Positions 45,800 to 55,136 of a stretch of 64,000 bases of DNA are shown piece by piece. The notes below the pieces were generated by a model. The model searched no databases, was not told where the DNA came from, and worked only from the letters and a program-made list of their open reading frames with translations. The stretch spans positions 58,257-122,256 of the forward strand of contig NZ_VYKK01000021.1 of assembly GCF_008710135.1 (NCBI RefSeq), in the 5' to 3' direction. The DNA comes from Paenibacillus spiritus. GTDB taxonomy: Bacteria; Bacillota; Bacilli; Paenibacillales; Paenibacillaceae. Positions within the stretch are counted from its first letter, which is position 1. Each line of letters opens with the position of its first letter. The position numbers and the translations under genes were made by a program.

Positions 45800-46415
45800 A
45801 ACCTGTACCAAGCTACACTATGTTTAGAAGTCAGCGGAAAGGAATAAGTCAACTTATCATAGCGAGTCGCCAAGCGGCGGTAATGCTACACTTTATTGGA
45901 AAGTATTCAATCAGGTGGACTTCCTTTTTACGTTTTTATCAATTTGCGCAGGTTTTTATGGTTTTCTTACTGAGGAATCACAGAAACGGCGGACTGTTCT
46001 TTTAGCATCCCACGATATTATTCGTATCGTAGCGCGGTCGGCTAGAACCTGCTTTTTCGTTTAATCCATCTGCTTTTGCATTTCGTAGCTGGTTATGGAG
46101 TTACCACATCGACCGCAGTTAGAACAAAGCGAAGAGGATGCTTGGGGCATAAACTACGGCGTGAATCTTAATCGTAGGTCCACCTCGAAACATGCTTCAA
46201 AGTTTGGTCTAAAATCCCGGCGACGAAACCGGTTGTACACCTTAAACCACGAGCCATAATATTCGAGTTAGGTTCGCGCCAAGGCGCTCCTGTCCGGGCT
46301 ATCCATAGCATAGTGTCTAGCATCTTGTAATAATCTTGCGAAGGGTTCCTCTTTGTGGGTCTCGTTCCGCCGACAGCGGTCCTTAATATTAGTCGTCGCA
46401 TAGTTCATATCACTC
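45800..46415 (-). pseudogene. Decayed IS5-type transposase remnant
   Basis: Minus-strand frames contain pieces of a DDE transposase in the right order but broken by frameshifts and stops. MLDTMLWIARTGAPWRE (46320-46260) continues in another frame as YYGSWFKVYNRFRR. Further on come an LADRA piece near 46040, and near the 3' end YRRLATRYDKLTYSF (about 45880-45840). These match the N-terminal DUF4096-like part, the central strand and the C-terminal conserved block of IS5-family transposases. No intact frame and no convincing terminal inverted repeats remain. The rest of the 45592-46598 gap is AT-rich, with no gene seen. Confidence 0.75.
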
Positions 46416-46598
46416 ATCATGTCTATCGTTTGTCTAATTTATAGGTTTTAGGTTTGCATACATTGTCTAGTTGAGCCTCAAATTGTTAAATTGAGTTTAT
46501 GTGTTAGAAAACCTAAAACTGCATCATTCACTTTTAATCTTTATTAAAATTTCAACTTCATTTACGAAATATATTGATTGGGAAAGGGAGTTTACAGC

Positions 46599-47633
46599 AT
46601 GTTAGGTGGTTTCACGAAGGATTTGGGAATTGATTTGGGGACGGCGAACACGCTTGTCTACGTACGCGGGAAGGGCATTGTCGTCCGCGAACCTTCCGTC
46701 GTCGCGATCCGCACCGATACGAAGACGATTGAAGCCGTAGGCGAATCCGCCAAAAAGATGATCGGCCGCACCCCCGGCAATATCCGGGCGATCCGTCCGA
46801 TGAAGGACGGCGTCATTGCCGATTTCGACACAACGGCTACCATGATTAAATATTTCATCCGCCAGGCGCAGAAGCAGCGCTCCATGTTCCAGCGTCATCC
46901 TAATGTCATGATCTGCGTGCCATCCGGGATTACCGCTGTGGAGCAGCGGGCGGTTGAAGATGCGACGAAGCAGGCAGGCGCGCGCGAAGCCTACATAATC
47001 GAGGAGCCGTTCGCGGCGGCGATCGGCGCCGACCTTCCGGTCTGGGAGCCGACGGGCAGCATGGTCGTCGATATCGGCGGCGGCACTACGGAAGTCGCCG
47101 TGATTTCGCTCGGCGGCATCGTGACGAGCCGGTCCGTGCGCGTAGCCGGCGACGAGATGGACGAGTCAATCATTCAGTACATCAAGCGCCAGTACAACCT
47201 GATGATCGGGGAACGTACGGCTGAACAGCTCAAGATGGACATCGGTTCGGCCCTGCCGCTCGATCCGGCGGAGAATATGGAGATTCGCGGCCGTGATCTG
47301 GTAACGGGTCTGCCGAAGACGATTACCATCACTTCGGACGAAATCAGCGAAGCGCTTGCCGATACGGTCGGCGCCATGATTGAAGCCGTCAAGGTCACGC
47401 TGGAGAAATGTCCGCCGGAGCTCGCCGCCGACATTATGGACCGCGGCATCGTGCTTACGGGCGGCGGCGCTCTGCTCCGCAACCTCGACAAGCTGCTGGC
47501 CCGCGAGACGGGGATGCCGGTTATCGTCGCCGAGAATCCGCTGGACTGCGTCGCCGTCGGCACAGGCAAGGCGCTGGAGAATATCCACCGGTTCAAATCC
47601 CGCGGCGGCATGTCCCTCCGTTCCAAGCGATAG
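46599..47633 (+). CDS. mreB: Rod-shape determining actin homologue MreB
   Basis: 344 residues from the ATG at 46599 behind GAAAGGGAG. Filament-forming ATPase directing lateral wall synthesis. [13 protein letters not shown] is the phosphate-1 loop, [18 protein letters not shown] the phosphate-2 loop (about 156-173), and [18 protein letters not shown] the adenosine motif (about 288). Hydrophobic N-terminus ([10 protein letters not shown]) is suited for membrane contact. Begins the mreBCD-minCD run. Confidence 0.98.
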   Translation: MLGGFTKDLGIDLGTANTLVYVRGKGIVVREPSVVAIRTDTKTIEAVGESAKKMIGRTPGNIRAIRPMKDGVIADFDTTATMIKYFIRQAQKQRSMFQRHPNVMICVPSGITAVEQRAVEDATKQAGAREAYIIEEPFAAAIGADLPVWEPTGSMVVDIGGGTTEVAVISLGGIVTSRSVRVAGDEMDESIIQYIKRQYNLMIGERTAEQLKMDIGSALPLDPAENMEIRGRDLVTGLPKTITITSDEISEALADTVGAMIEAVKVTLEKCPPELAADIMDRGIVLTGGGALLRNLDKLLARETGMPVIVAENPLDCVAVGTGKALENIHRFKSRGGMSLRSKR

Positions 47634-47670
47634 AGCGCGTGAATGAAATCCAGTCTTAGAGGGTGTTGAA

Positions 47671-48543
47671 GTGTTCAAGCTGCTCGGCAATAAACGATTG
47701 TTCATTATGCTGATGACGTTGGTCCTGTTCATCGTGGTGATGGGCTTCTCGCTCGGCACCCGCAAGTCGCTGTCCTGGCCTGAGAATTTCGTCCGCGATA
47801 CGACCGGCTTTGTGCAAAGTCTGTTCTACAAGCCCGCTGGAGCTATAGCGGGCTTCTTTGAAGACGTTGGGAATCTGAAAGACATGGCGGAGGAGAATGA
47901 GAGACTCAAGATTGTGGTGGCCCAGTATGCGCGGGACAAGGCCAACTACAATCTGATTGAGGCTGACAATAAACGGTATGAGTCGCTGTGGAATCTTACA
48001 CAGGCGCAGCGTAATAAATACGACTACGAATACCACTACGCCCAAGTGGTGAGCATCACGACCGAGCCGGGCAACAGCACGCTTGTCATTGATCTTGGTT
48101 CGCGGGACGGCGTCAAGCCGAATATGTCGGTCATTTCCGAGAAGGGTCTGGTAGGCATCGTCAGCCAGGTCAGCAAGTTCACGTCCACCGTCAAGCTGGT
48201 GACGATGATGGACAGCAGCGATCCCAATTCCCAGCCTCCGATCGCAGCGACGGCCGAAGGCAAGGTGGACAAGACGTTCGGGATGGTGGAGCGGTATGAC
48301 CAGGCTTCGAACCGCCTCATCATGACCCGGATCAATGCGAACGACCCGATCGCCAAGGGCGACCAGATCATTTCTTCCGGCATCGGCGGCGTGTATCCGC
48401 GCGGACTCATTATCGGTACTGTTGAGAGTGTCAAAACCAGCGATTACGGTCTTACCCGCACCGCGATCATTAACCCTGCCGCAAAGTACGAGGACTGGAA
48501 GCAGCTGCTTGTCGTCTTCACGCCCGAGGAGGGTCAGGAGTGA
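47671..48543 (+). CDS. mreC: Cell-shape protein MreC
   Basis: 290 residues from a GTG after GAGGGTG. One membrane helix (LFIMLMTLVLFIVVMGFSLG, about 11-30), then a coiled coil (about 65-110), then the beta-rich domain with VVSITTEPGNSTLVIDLGSR and DGVKPNMSVISEKGLVGIVS. It links MreB to the wall machinery. Stop overlaps the mreD start by four bases. Confidence 0.96.
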   Translation: MFKLLGNKRLFIMLMTLVLFIVVMGFSLGTRKSLSWPENFVRDTTGFVQSLFYKPAGAIAGFFEDVGNLKDMAEENERLKIVVAQYARDKANYNLIEADNKRYESLWNLTQAQRNKYDYEYHYAQVVSITTEPGNSTLVIDLGSRDGVKPNMSVISEKGLVGIVSQVSKFTSTVKLVTMMDSSDPNSQPPIAATAEGKVDKTFGMVERYDQASNRLIMTRINANDPIAKGDQIISSGIGGVYPRGLIIGTVESVKTSDYGLTRTAIINPAAKYEDWKQLLVVFTPEEGQE

Positions 48544-49070
48544 GCGGTCGCAAATCGGTCTGTATCCTGCTTCTGTTTCTGCTGTTCATCCTGGAAGGAA
48601 CTCTCCTTCCCTGGTTGATTCCGGATGTCTGGGAACCCCGGATTGCAGCCGATCTGGTATTCGTCGTCCTGCTGTTCGTAACCGTCTATCATCACAGGCA
48701 TACCGCGCTTATTCTCGGTCTTGCCTTCGGCATGCTGCATGATCTGGTGTTTTACGGGCGGATGCTCGGCGCCCATTCGCTCGCTGTAGGGGTATCCGCT
48801 TATCTGATCGGCCTTATCTTTCAGATGCCGCGGGCGCCCTTGCCTGTCATGATGACGATTGTTCTCTTGGGTACCTGGCTGAAAGACAGTCTGCTGTTCG
48901 GCATATACAGAGTGTTCAAGCTCAACAGCCAGCCGTACGATTGGGCGCTGCTGCATCATATTCTGCCGACCATGCTGTTTCATTTCGCCGTTGGTCTTCT
49001 TCTCTACATCCCCGTCCGCAAAGAATTGGAGAAGCTTGGAAGATACGTCCGCAAAGAAGAGAATGTCTGA
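48540..49070 (+). CDS. mreD: Rod-shape protein MreD
   Basis: 176 residues from a GTG in the mreC stop overlap (GTGA), behind GAGGAGGGTCAG. Five to six membrane helices, with ILGLAFGMLHDLVFYGRMLG as the conserved MreD segment. Membrane partner of MreC. The 80 bases that follow to minC hold no gene. Confidence 0.94.
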   Translation: MSGRKSVCILLLFLLFILEGTLLPWLIPDVWEPRIAADLVFVVLLFVTVYHHRHTALILGLAFGMLHDLVFYGRMLGAHSLAVGVSAYLIGLIFQMPRAPLPVMMTIVLLGTWLKDSLLFGIYRVFKLNSQPYDWALLHHILPTMLFHFAVGLLLYIPVRKELEKLGRYVRKEENV

Positions 49071-49152
49071 TGGGGACACTGGCGATTTTTGCCGCCAAGC
49101 AGGAACTTTGCGTTGCGGAGACGAATGAGTGGATGTAAGGAAGGAGGGGCGT

Positions 49153-49812
49153 ATGACAGTTAAATCCAAGCATATCAGGATCAAGGGCATCAAGGACGGC
49201 CTGGTCTTCCTGTTAGACGACAAGTGTCCCTTTGAGGAACTGCTCGACGAGCTTCGGTACAAGCTGGAGCATAGTCATCAGCATATTTTGACCGGTCCGA
49301 TCGTTCATGTCGATGTTCGGATGGGAGAGAGAACGGTAACCGACGAGGAGAAGGAGTCTGTGCTGGACATTCTGCGCCGGCCCGGCAATCTTCTCATCCG
49401 CTCCGTGGAATGCGTAGAGACGAAGCCGGTGGAAGAACTGCCGGCGATGGCGGTCATGAGCGGGATTCTGCGGTCCGGCCAGGTGCTGACGCACCGCGGC
49501 GATCTGCTCTTCCTGGGAGACGTCAATCCTGGCGGATCGATCTTTTGTACAGGCGATATCCTGATTCTGGGCGCCCTCCGGGGCATGGCCCATGCCGGTA
49601 CGGAGGGCAACGAGAATGCGATTATCGCCGCTTCGCTGATGGCGCCGACCCAGTTGCGCATCGCCGATATTATCAGCCGTCCCCCCGACGAGTGGGAGAC
49701 CCGAGAGAGCAGCATGGAATTCGCTTCCCTGGCAGAAGGTGTGATGCAGATCGATAAGATTCATCATATCGTCAGGAAGCGTCCCGAGCTAAATGTGTTC
49801 AAAGGAGTGTAG
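49153..49812 (+). CDS. minC: Septum-site inhibitor MinC
   Basis: 219 residues from the ATG at 49153 behind AAGGAGGGG. Inhibits FtsZ assembly away from mid-cell. The C-terminal beta-helix is clear: GILRSGQVLTHRGDLLFLGD, then VNPGGSIFCTGDILILGALR, then GMAHAGTEGNENAIIAASLM (about 113-175). The N-domain begins HIRIKGIKDGLVFLLDD. Six bases before minD. Confidence 0.96.
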   Translation: MTVKSKHIRIKGIKDGLVFLLDDKCPFEELLDELRYKLEHSHQHILTGPIVHVDVRMGERTVTDEEKESVLDILRRPGNLLIRSVECVETKPVEELPAMAVMSGILRSGQVLTHRGDLLFLGDVNPGGSIFCTGDILILGALRGMAHAGTEGNENAIIAASLMAPTQLRIADIISRPPDEWETRESSMEFASLAEGVMQIDKIHHIVRKRPELNVFKGV

Positions 49813-49818
49813 ACCTCC

Positions 49819-50613
49819 ATGGGAGAAGCGATCGTAGTTACGTCCGGCAAGGGCGGGGTCGGCAAGACGACCACGACGGCCAATATCGGCACAGCCCTGG
49901 CGCTGCAGGGCAAGAAGGTATGTCTGGTGGATACGGATATCGGGCTGCGCAATCTCGATGTCGTAATGGGACTGGAGAACCGGATTATTTATGATCTTGT
50001 CGATGTTGCCGAGGGACGCTGCCGCCTGAACCAGGCGCTCGTCAAGGACAAGCGCTTCGACGAGCTGTATATGCTGCCTGCTGCCCAGACGAAGGACAAG
50101 ACCTCCGTCAGTCCGGAGCAGGTGCGCGATATTGTGCTGGAGCTTAAGAAAGATTACGAGTATGTGCTGATTGATTGTCCGGCAGGCATCGAGCACGGGT
50201 TTCGCAATGCCATCGCCGGAGCCGACAAGGCCATTGTCGTCACCACTCCCGAGAATGCGGCTGTCCGGGATGCCGATCGGGTAATCGGTCTCCTGGAACA
50301 GTCGGATGTGGAGTCGCCCCGGCTGGTCGTCAACCGCATTCGGCCGGGTCTCATGAAATCGGGAGACATGCTGGATATCGAGGATATTCTGCAGGTGCTC
50401 AACATCGACCTGATCGGCATTGTTCCCGACGATGAACTGGTTATCAAGGCGGCGAACAGCGGCGAACCGACGGTAATGAATCCCGACTCGAATGCGGCGA
50501 TTGCATATCGGAATATCGCCCGCCGCATTCTTGGGGATGCCGTTCCGCTGATGCAGCTTGACCGCAAGCCCGGCGCCTTCAAGAAGCTGAAGAAGTTCTT
50601 CGGGCTCGGCTGA
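49819..50613 (+). CDS. minD: Septum-site ATPase MinD
   Basis: 264 residues. Deviant Walker A KGGVGKTTTTANIGTALA (about 10-27), DTDIGLRNLDVVMGLENR, and Walker B VLIDCPAGIEHGF. The last residues KKLKKFFGLG form the amphipathic membrane-targeting helix. It recruits MinC to the membrane at the poles. End of the min pair; the repeat array and a terminator follow. Confidence 0.98.
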   Translation: MGEAIVVTSGKGGVGKTTTTANIGTALALQGKKVCLVDTDIGLRNLDVVMGLENRIIYDLVDVAEGRCRLNQALVKDKRFDELYMLPAAQTKDKTSVSPEQVRDIVLELKKDYEYVLIDCPAGIEHGFRNAIAGADKAIVVTTPENAAVRDADRVIGLLEQSDVESPRLVVNRIRPGLMKSGDMLDIEDILQVLNIDLIGIVPDDELVIKAANSGEPTVMNPDSNAAIAYRNIARRILGDAVPLMQLDRKPGAFKKLKKFFGLG

Positions 50614-50636
50614 TGGTTTGCTGTGCCCGGGTAATT

Positions 50637-50731
50637 ATGAGTTATGAATTATGAATTATAAATTATGGAACTATGGAATTTCGAAATCACGAAATTACGA
50701 AATCACGAAATCACGAAATCACGAAATCACG
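50637..50731 (+). repeat. Short tandem repeats after minD
   Basis: Two arrays. About 50638-50675 has an approximate 7-8-base ATGAATT/ATAAATT unit. About 50683-50731 has an 8-base unit, ACGAAATC, in about six copies with one substitution. They lie between the minD stop and its terminator. Three short frames cross the array; none is convincing. 264 bases separate minD from spoIVFA. Confidence 0.85.
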
Positions 50732-50737
50732 GAACCC

Positions 50738-50768
50738 TTCTCCGCTGCCCTGCGGAGAAGTTTTTTTT
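50738..50768 (+). terminator. Rho-independent terminator after minD
   Basis: CTTCTCCGC pairs with GCGGAGAAG, 6-base loop, then eight T. Confidence 0.95.
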
Positions 50769-50877
50769 GCTGTCCACTCTTGGTCTGCTTGGTTCCGGCC
50801 CACTTCCTTCCCTTCGTTCTGCCGGACTGTCCCCCCACATAGGATAGTAGTAAACAAGCCTGCCGGAGGGATTCGAT

Positions 50878-51630
50878 ATGGGCATTAAGCTGGAGTGGCC
50901 GGATTACCGCGGGGAAGGCAGAGAGCCCGATCCAGAAGAAATATGGAAGAGGCAGCAGCTAAGCTGGAAGCGAGATTCAGGCGGGACAGGCTTCAGAAGA
51001 TTGTGGCGGGGCACAATCCGCCGGACTGTAGTCAGCGCCGTCATCTTCGGGCTGATTTGGGGATTCTATGCCGCGCAGCCGTCCTGGGGGACGGAAGCCC
51101 GCCGGTTTATAGGCTCGGCGCTGAATCAGGATATGGATTTTACAGCCGCCAGAGACTGGTACGCCCGCTATTTCGGCGGGGCTCCCGCCTTTATTCCGAT
51201 ATTTGGCGAGGATGAAGGAAACGTCCGCAAAGTAACGGGCCTCCATACGCTCGCCCCGCCGCTTGCGGGCCGTATCGTTCAGCCGTTCGCCGTTACGCTG
51301 AAGGGCATCGAGATTGAAGCGACGGAGATGCAGCAGGACGGGGATACAGAGGCCAAGACGCCGGTTGCCAGCGTAGACGTCGGCCGGGTGCTGGCCGTCT
51401 CGCGCGAAGCGCAGGGCGGGTATCGCGTTACGGTACAGCACAGCGGCGGACTTGAAGCCGAGTACGGACATCTGACCGGGACAGTGCTCAAGGCCGATGA
51501 CTGGCTTCAGGAAGGAGAGGCGGTCGGATGGCTGGAAGAGCGGCCGGGCGAAGCGAAGCCGCTGCTTTATTTTGCCCTGAAGCAGGGCCCAACCTATATC
51601 GATCCGTCGGATGAGATCGCCTTTGATTAG
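50878..51630 (+). CDS. spoIVFA: Stage IV sporulation protein FA
   Basis: 250 residues behind GGAGGGATTCGAT. One membrane helix (VVSAVIFGLIWGFYAA, about 51-66), then a degenerate M23/LytM-like domain (LAPPLAGRIVQPFAVTLKGI to YRVTVQHSGGLEAEYGHLTG). In B. subtilis SpoIVFA holds the protease SpoIVFB inactive together with BofA in the outer forespore membrane. Stop overlaps the spoIVFB start by 20 bases. Confidence 0.93.
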   Translation: MGIKLEWPDYRGEGREPDPEEIWKRQQLSWKRDSGGTGFRRLWRGTIRRTVVSAVIFGLIWGFYAAQPSWGTEARRFIGSALNQDMDFTAARDWYARYFGGAPAFIPIFGEDEGNVRKVTGLHTLAPPLAGRIVQPFAVTLKGIEIEATEMQQDGDTEAKTPVASVDVGRVLAVSREAQGGYRVTVQHSGGLEAEYGHLTGTVLKADDWLQEGEAVGWLEERPGEAKPLLYFALKQGPTYIDPSDEIAFD

Positions 51631-52465
51631 GCTGAGGGGCATTCTTTTCTCTCTTCACCCGCTGTTTGTCATTGTTCTGCTCTTCTCCGTCCTGACCGGC
51701 CAGTTCCTGGAACTGCTGACCTTGTTCGCGATTGTGCTGATTCATGAGATGGGCCATGTCTGGGCCGCCTCGGCGGCCGGCGCGGATGTCAAGTCCGTGC
51801 AGCTTCTCCCGTTCGGAGGGGTGGCCGTGATCGAGGGGCATGGACGGCTGACCGCAGGCAAGGAGATTGGAATTGCGCTGGCCGGTCCTTTGCAGAATTT
51901 TATTATGATCGGCGCCGTCGAACTGCTGAAGACTGCCGGCTGGGGAGACGCCGGGTTCATGGATTACCTGGTGCGCGCCAACCTGATGATTGCGCTGTTC
52001 AATCTGCTGCCGATTCTGCCGCTGGATGGCGGAAAGGTGATGCAGTCCTTGCTCAGCCTCCTTGCTCCCTACTACAGCACGCTCCTCTGGACCGGACGCA
52101 TCAGCCTGGCCGCAAGCTGCGGAGTGATGCTCTATGCATCCGCGCCTCTCCTTGAAGGAGGCGGGATACGGCTGAATCTGCTGATGATCGCGGCTTTTCT
52201 GCTCTATTCCAACTGGAGCGATCACCGCAATCTGCCTTATCGCTTCATGACGTTCCTCATGTACAGGGAATCGGTGAGCGAACGGAACAAGGCGCTGGGG
52301 ATAGCGGCCAGGCCGATTGTAGCGCCGCTTGCGAAACCTTTGGATGAAATTCTGCGTCTATTTAAACGGAATCATTATCATCTCATCTATGTACTCGATG
52401 CGCAGGGCAATGTGATTACCGTGGTGCCGGAGCAGCGGCTGATCTCCTCGTTCTTCGGACGGTGA
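51611..52465 (+). CDS. spoIVFB: Intramembrane metalloprotease SpoIVFB
   Basis: 284 residues, overlapping the end of spoIVFA. M50 site-2 protease: zinc motif HEMGH in IVLIHEMGHVWAASAAGAD (about 43-47), second ligand in FNLLPILPLDGGKVMQSLLS (LDGG near 140). About six helices; the C-terminal tail from about 230 resembles a single CBS unit (HYHLIYVLDAQGNVITVVPE). It cleaves pro-sigma-K in the mother cell. The overlapping start ensures stoichiometry with FA. Confidence 0.95.
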   Translation: MRSPLIRLRGILFSLHPLFVIVLLFSVLTGQFLELLTLFAIVLIHEMGHVWAASAAGADVKSVQLLPFGGVAVIEGHGRLTAGKEIGIALAGPLQNFIMIGAVELLKTAGWGDAGFMDYLVRANLMIALFNLLPILPLDGGKVMQSLLSLLAPYYSTLLWTGRISLAASCGVMLYASAPLLEGGGIRLNLLMIAAFLLYSNWSDHRNLPYRFMTFLMYRESVSERNKALGIAARPIVAPLAKPLDEILRLFKRNHYHLIYVLDAQGNVITVVPEQRLISSFFGR

Positions 52466-52515
52466 GAACAGCGGAGCGCGAAGCCGGCGGCAAGTAGAAC
52501 GCAGAGGTGAAGCTT

Positions 52516-53781
52516 ATGAAGCAAATGATTGTCGAATGCCGGCCCGGCATGACCCGGATGGCGCTGACGGAGAACGGACGGCTTGTGGAGTACGCGGCCG
52601 AACGCGATCAGCAGCAGGGCCTGGTCGGAAGCTTTTACAAAGGCAGGGTTATCAATGTTCTGCCTGGCATGCAGGCCGCTTTTGTAGATATCGGACAGAA
52701 GAAGAACGCTTTTCTATATATAGACGACGTGCTGCATCCCCATCTGGACAGGCAGCCAACGGTCAAACCTTCGATCGAGACGCTGCTGAAGCCGGGACAG
52801 ACGCTCGTCGTCCAGGTGCGCAAGGAACCTCATGGCAGCAAGGGGGCAAGGGTGACGACTCATTACTCCCTGCCGGGACGTTGGATGGTCTATATGCCTT
52901 TTGCGGACTATGTCGGGGTATCCAAACGGATCGCGCAGGAATCCGAGCGCAGCCGTCTGAAGGTTTTGGGAGAACGGCTGCGAAGCGGTGAAGAGGGCCT
53001 TATTCTTCGGACGGTATCCGAAGGCGAGAGTGAAGAAGCGGTAGCCGGCGATTTGGCCGCGCTGCGCGCCCAATGGAAGAATATCGAGAACCAAGCGCTG
53101 AACGCTCCGGCGCCCTCCCTGCTCCACCGGGATCTGAGCATGGTCCAGCGGCTGATCCGGGATGCGTTCGATCCGGAATCGGACGAGCTTTACATGGATT
53201 CCGCATCGGCGGCTGCCGAAGCCCGGGCTTATCTGGAAGAGATTGCAGCCCATGCGTCTAACCGCATCAGAATCTATGAAGGAACCGAGCCGATTCTCTC
53301 TGCATTCGGAGTAGAGGGGAGCCTTCACCGCGCATTCAGCCGGAAGATCACGCTTGACGGAGGCGCGACGCTGATCTGGGAGGAGACGGAAGCCCTCACG
53401 GTTATTGACGTCAATACCGCCCAGTATACGGGAGGCTCCGATCTGGAGGATACCGTAACCCGCACGAATCTGCTGGCCGCCGAGGAGATCGGACGGCTGA
53501 TGCGCCTCCGGGACACGGGCGGTATCATTCTTGCGGACTTTATTGATATGCAGAAGCCGGATCACCGCAGACAAGTGGTGGAGAAACTGGAGGCTGTCAC
53601 CCGCAGAGACCGGACACAGACGCATATTCTGGGCTGGACCCGGCTTGGACTGCTGGAAATGACGCGCAAGAAAGTCCGCCATGATGCTCTGGTTCCGTCC
53701 GGCAAGCCCTGCGAATGCTGCGGGGGAACGGGCCGGGCGGACGGCTCGCCGATGCGCATCCCGGGACAGGAGCTACTCTGA
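52516..53781 (+). CDS. rng: Ribonuclease G/E family protein
   Basis: 421 residues from the ATG at 52516 behind AGAGGTG; a GTG three codons earlier is possible. S1-like start (GSFYKGRVINVLPGMQAAFV, then DIGQKKNAFLYIDD). Catalytic DNase-like part has LTVIDVNTAQYTGG and GGIILADFIDM, which hold the metal aspartates. The zinc-link CECCGG is near the C-terminus (about 401). B. subtilis lacks an RNase E/G, so its presence upstream of rplU, as in other Firmicutes with Rng, is a difference from that model. Endonuclease in rRNA/mRNA processing. Confidence 0.93.
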   Translation: MKQMIVECRPGMTRMALTENGRLVEYAAERDQQQGLVGSFYKGRVINVLPGMQAAFVDIGQKKNAFLYIDDVLHPHLDRQPTVKPSIETLLKPGQTLVVQVRKEPHGSKGARVTTHYSLPGRWMVYMPFADYVGVSKRIAQESERSRLKVLGERLRSGEEGLILRTVSEGESEEAVAGDLAALRAQWKNIENQALNAPAPSLLHRDLSMVQRLIRDAFDPESDELYMDSASAAAEARAYLEEIAAHASNRIRIYEGTEPILSAFGVEGSLHRAFSRKITLDGGATLIWEETEALTVIDVNTAQYTGGSDLEDTVTRTNLLAAEEIGRLMRLRDTGGIILADFIDMQKPDHRRQVVEKLEAVTRRDRTQTHILGWTRLGLLEMTRKKVRHDALVPSGKPCECCGGTGRADGSPMRIPGQELL

Positions 53782-53794
53782 TCGGTGAAAGCAA

Positions 53795-53956
53795 TTGACT
53801 TCTTGACGTGTCCGTGATATGATCTTCAAGTATGTGTGCGGTTATTGTAATCTTGCACATGCTGTAACCGCTCCGAGCAGGTATGCAAGCGCAGTTCCTT
53901 TGCGGTTCTGCCACCTGGCATCAGGCGAGTCTGAGACATGAGGAGGTGCAAGTACA
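53795..53956 (+). promoter_or_regulatory. rplU promoter and leader (L21 leader-like)
   Basis: TTGACT and TATGAT (53818-53823) are 17 bases apart. The 125-base leader begins with a stem of GCGGTTA and TAACCGC (53838-53870) followed by CGAGCAGG and GCGCAG...GCGG helices before AGGAGGTG. Its position before rplU and size fit the known L21 autogenous leader of Bacillus; sequence match was judged by eye only. Confidence 0.6.
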
Positions 53957-54268
53957 ATGTATGCAATTATCGAAACTGGCGGCAAGCAGTACAAAGTTCA
54001 AGAGGGCGATGTTCTGTTTATCGAGAAGCTGAACGCAGAAGACGGCGCAAGCGTAACGTTTGACCGTGTCCTGGCAGTGTCCGGCGAGAACGGCCTGACA
54101 GCGGGAACTCCGCTCGTTAGCGGCGCTACCGTAACGGCGAAGGTGGAGAAGCATGGTAAGGGTCAGAAGGTTGTCGTATTCAAATACAAACCGAAGAAGA
54201 ACTACCACAAGAAGCAAGGCCACCGTCAACCGTACACCAAAGTAACGATCGAGAAGATTCAAGCGTAA
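53957..54268 (+). CDS. rplU: 50S ribosomal protein L21
   Basis: 103 residues behind [32 protein letters not shown] is the L21 start; [20 protein letters not shown] the C-terminal rRNA-contact signature. Binds 23S rRNA with L20. First gene of the rplU-prp-rpmA set. Confidence 0.99.
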   Translation: MYAIIETGGKQYKVQEGDVLFIEKLNAEDGASVTFDRVLAVSGENGLTAGTPLVSGATVTAKVEKHGKGQKVVVFKYKPKKNYHKKQGHRQPYTKVTIEKIQA

Positions 54269-54280
54269 GCGGGTGCGTTA

Positions 54281-54616
54281 ATGATTAACGTCATCATCTC
54301 GCGGGATTCTTCCCATGGAACGATCACCGCTTTTGCGGTGGAGGGCCATGCGAATTATGCCAGAAGAGGCGAAGATATCGTCTGCGCCGGGGTTTCGGCC
54401 GTTACGGTCGGCACCGTCAATGCGATAGAGGCTTTGACCGGCGTCGTTCTGGAGAGCTCGATGAAGGGCGGCTTCCTCAGCGGGAATGTCGTTCGGACGG
54501 AGAATCCGGAAATGTCGGCGAAGGTGCAGCTGCTTCTGGAATCCATGATCGTAATGCTGCGGACTATCGCGGATTCATACGGGAAGTATATTCAGATACA
54601 GGAAGTTATTAATTGA
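54281..54616 (+). CDS. prp: Ribosomal-processing cysteine protease Prp
   Basis: 111 residues, 12 bases after rplU. The dyad of the Prp (DUF464/YsxB) family is visible: His23 in [20 protein letters not shown] and Cys35. Prp removes the N-terminal extension of L27 in Firmicutes. The L27 here has a matching extension, which confirms the role. Confidence 0.95.
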   Translation: MINVIISRDSSHGTITAFAVEGHANYARRGEDIVCAGVSAVTVGTVNAIEALTGVVLESSMKGGFLSGNVVRTENPEMSAKVQLLLESMIVMLRTIADSYGKYIQIQEVIN

Positions 54617-54635
54617 AGAAGGAGGTAGACTTTTC

Positions 54636-54947
54636 ATGTTGAAATTGGACCTTCAGTTGTTTGCTTCTAAGAAGGGCGTAGGCTCGACGAAGAACGGACG
54701 AGACAGCCATTCCAAGCGTCTTGGCGCCAAGCGTGCCGACGGACAGACAGTTACCGGCGGCAGCATTCTGGTTCGCCAGCGCGGAACGAAGATTCATCCC
54801 GGCACGAATGTCGGCATCGGCAAGGACGACACGCTGTTCGCTAAGGTTGACGGCGTTGTGAAGTTCGAGCGTCTGGGACGTGACCGCAAGAAAGTGAGCG
54901 TCTACCCGGTGGAAGTTGCTCCGGTAGCAGCTGCTCTGGAAGTGTAA
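54636..54947 (+). CDS. rpmA: 50S ribosomal protein L27 with cleavable N-terminus
   Basis: 103 residues, ATG behind AAGGAGG. Begins [20 protein letters not shown]. The [11 protein letters not shown] junction is the Prp site known in Firmicutes: mature L27 starts with A-S-K-K-G near the peptidyl-transferase centre. [20 protein letters not shown] is the L27 signature. Confidence 0.99.
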   Translation: MLKLDLQLFASKKGVGSTKNGRDSHSKRLGAKRADGQTVTGGSILVRQRGTKIHPGTNVGIGKDDTLFAKVDGVVKFERLGRDRKKVSVYPVEVAPVAAALEV

Positions 54948-54970
54948 TTCTTCGTTATTACGGTTTAAGA

Positions 54971-55003
54971 AGCCTCCGGCATGAGCGCCGGAGGCTTTTT
55001 TTG
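54971..55003 (+). terminator. Rho-independent terminator after rpmA
   Basis: AGCCTCCGGC pairs with GCCGGAGGCT, 6-base loop, then seven T. Confidence 0.96.
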
Positions 55004-55053
55004 AAATATGCGAGGCGAACGGGCCGGCAGCGGATGAATTTGCGGGTATTCCT

Positions 55054-55063
55054 ATGGTATACT
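55054..55063 (+). promoter_or_regulatory. Extended -10 promoter of spo0B-obg
   Basis: TATACT at 55058-55063 has TG one base upstream and no good -35 element. It lies about 70 bases before the spo0B start, between terminator and gene. Confidence 0.45.
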
Positions 55064-55136
55064 TTGTTAAAATGACGAACGTCCGGCCCAAGAGAATGCT
55101 TGAGCGACGTTCTGGTACCGGGGACGTGGACTGAGC

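Noticed and set aside
50651..50888. Three overlapping short frames through the octanucleotide repeat
   Set aside because: Their common peptide NHEITKSR is only the translated repeat; they cross the minD terminator.
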